Shown here: positions 5,393-6,204 of the stretch, piece by piece | Numbering within the stretch: position 1 is the first letter of the stretch | Layout of the letters: every line of letters starts with the position of its first letter | Assembly: GCA_021789565.1 (NCBI GenBank) | Contig: JAJYJL010000545.1 | Span: forward strand, 1 to 6,204 | Reading direction: 5' to 3' | Length of the DNA: 6,204 nucleotides | From: Acidobacteriota bacterium | GTDB lineage: Bacteria; Acidobacteriota; Terriglobia; UBA7540 | Translations under genes and position numbers: made by a program | The notes under the pieces: model-generated | The model's input: only the letters and a program-made list of their open reading frames with translations | What the model was told of the DNA's origin: nothing | Databases searched by the model: none

Positions 5393-6204
5393 ATGATGGA
5401 TGACAATCGCCCGCCCAATACGGAGCCGCCGGAACAGGTTGAACAGGAAACCGCTGCGGGGCCCTCAAAGCGGACCACGCGCGCCGATACGCCCGCGCCG
5501 CCGGTGAAGCTGGAGGCTTACGAAGGCCCGCTGGACCTGCTGCTCGACCTCATCCGCAGGCAGAAGATCAACATCTACGACATTCCCATCGCGACGATCA
5601 CCCGGCAGTACCTCGACTATCTTCGCCTGATGAAGGAATTGAACATTGATGTAGCGGGCGAGTTCGTGCTGATGGCGGCCACCCTGATTTACATCAAGTC
5701 GCGGATGCTGCTGCCGCCCGACCCCACCGCGTCGGACGAGGAACTGGAAGAGGACCCGCGCGCGGAACTGGTGCAGCGCCTGCTGGAGCACGAGCAGTTC
5801 AAGAACGCCGCCGAGATGCTGAAGTCAAAGCAGACGGTGGAAGAAGCCACCTGGTCGCGCCCGGGCATCGACGAGTTCAGTGAAGCCGAGGATGAGCCGG
5901 GCCTTGCCGTCTCGGTGTTTGATCTGATCTCGGTTTTCCGGGATATCCTCGAGCGCGCCAAGAAGCGCCCGCAGATCCACATGCGGCGCGAACAGGTGAC
6001 CGTCCGCGAGATGCTGGAGCACGTGAAGCAGGTGATGCGCAAGCGCTCAGGGCCGGTTTCCATTGAAGATCTTGCCGCGGGTTACGTGTGGCGGCAGGCG
6101 CTGATCGCGCTGCTGCTGGCCCTGCTGGAACTGGTGCGGCTGCGGGCCATCCACCTTCGGCAGGATGAATTATTCGCCCCCATCACCGCGGTAAAGAGCA
6201 AAAG
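5393..6204 (+). CDS. scpA: Segregation and condensation protein A (kleisin), 3' end cut by the window
   Basis: The frame opens with ATG-ATG immediately after the trpS TGA (no gap) and stays open for 270 codons to the right edge. ScpA is the kleisin that bridges the two heads of the SMC dimer and binds ScpB to organise and segregate the chromosome. Residues 1-39 are a Pro/Glu-rich extension. YEGPLDLLLDLIRRQKINIY (43-62), then DIPIATITRQYL (63-74) and GEFVLMAATLIYIKSRMLLP (89-108), are the diagnostic SMC-neck-binding helical domain. A charged linker (about 110-165) follows, then VFDLISVFRDILERA (175-189). The C-terminal winged helix carries ALLELVRLRAIHLRQDELF (243-261). Since family members usually have about 240-280 aa, only a few residues should be missing. 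No strong ribosome site precedes it, so translation is likely coupled to trpS. scpB probably follows, since scpA-scpB is a common pair. Confidence 0.95.
   Translation, partial: MMDDNRPPNTEPPEQVEQETAAGPSKRTTRADTPAPPVKLEAYEGPLDLLLDLIRRQKINIYDIPIATITRQYLDYLRLMKELNIDVAGEFVLMAATLIYIKSRMLLPPDPTASDEELEEDPRAELVQRLLEHEQFKNAAEMLKSKQTVEEATWSRPGIDEFSEAEDEPGLAVSVFDLISVFRDILERAKKRPQIHMRREQVTVREMLEHVKQVMRKRSGPVSIEDLAAGYVWRQALIALLLALLELVRLRAIHLRQDELFAPITAVKSK

Overview
This window looks like chromosomal DNA from a moderately GC-rich Gram-negative-type bacterium. The style of the housekeeping genes and the palindromic intergenic repeats suggest Acidobacteriota or a similar soil lineage. That placement is an inference from gene style, not a proof. 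Four genes are confidently recognisable: etfB and etfA (electron transfer flavoprotein), trpS (tryptophanyl-tRNA synthetase) and scpA (chromosome-condensation kleisin, cut by the right edge).

Layout. Bases 1-730 hold a one-TM, coiled-coil protein of unknown family. Its last 56 codons are unmistakably the C-terminal end of the fatty-acid synthase FabF, without any of that enzyme's catalytic residues, and a 14-bp perfect palindrome lies on the junction. etfB (784-1563) and etfA (1881-2873) follow on the same strand. They are split by 317 bp of non-coding DNA carrying a mirror-symmetric set of four hairpins bounded by 13-bp inverted repeats, which resembles a REPIN or MITE. A minus-strand gene for a small exported cysteine-rich protein (2881-3381) converges on etfA with only 7 bp between the stops. 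Upstream of it on the minus strand is a gene for a 207-aa protein with a PD-(D/E)XK nuclease-like core (3562-4185). This gene diverges from trpS (4391-5392), which is directly followed with no gap by scpA (5393 to the edge).

How the genes work together. EtfB and EtfA form the soluble heterodimer that carries electrons from acyl-CoA and other dehydrogenases to the respiratory chain; no dehydrogenase or ETF:quinone oxidoreductase is visible here. trpS and scpA look like one translationally coupled unit, with scpB expected just past the edge. The two minus-strand genes look accessory and have no clear partner.

The best second-look items are the FabF-tailed chimera, the mirror-symmetric hairpin array between etfB and etfA, the stand-alone nuclease-like protein, and a four-cysteine pattern in TrpRS that closely resembles the [4Fe-4S] site known from Thermotoga maritima TrpRS. 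I found no complete new defence or mobile system, CRISPR array, tRNA or rRNA.
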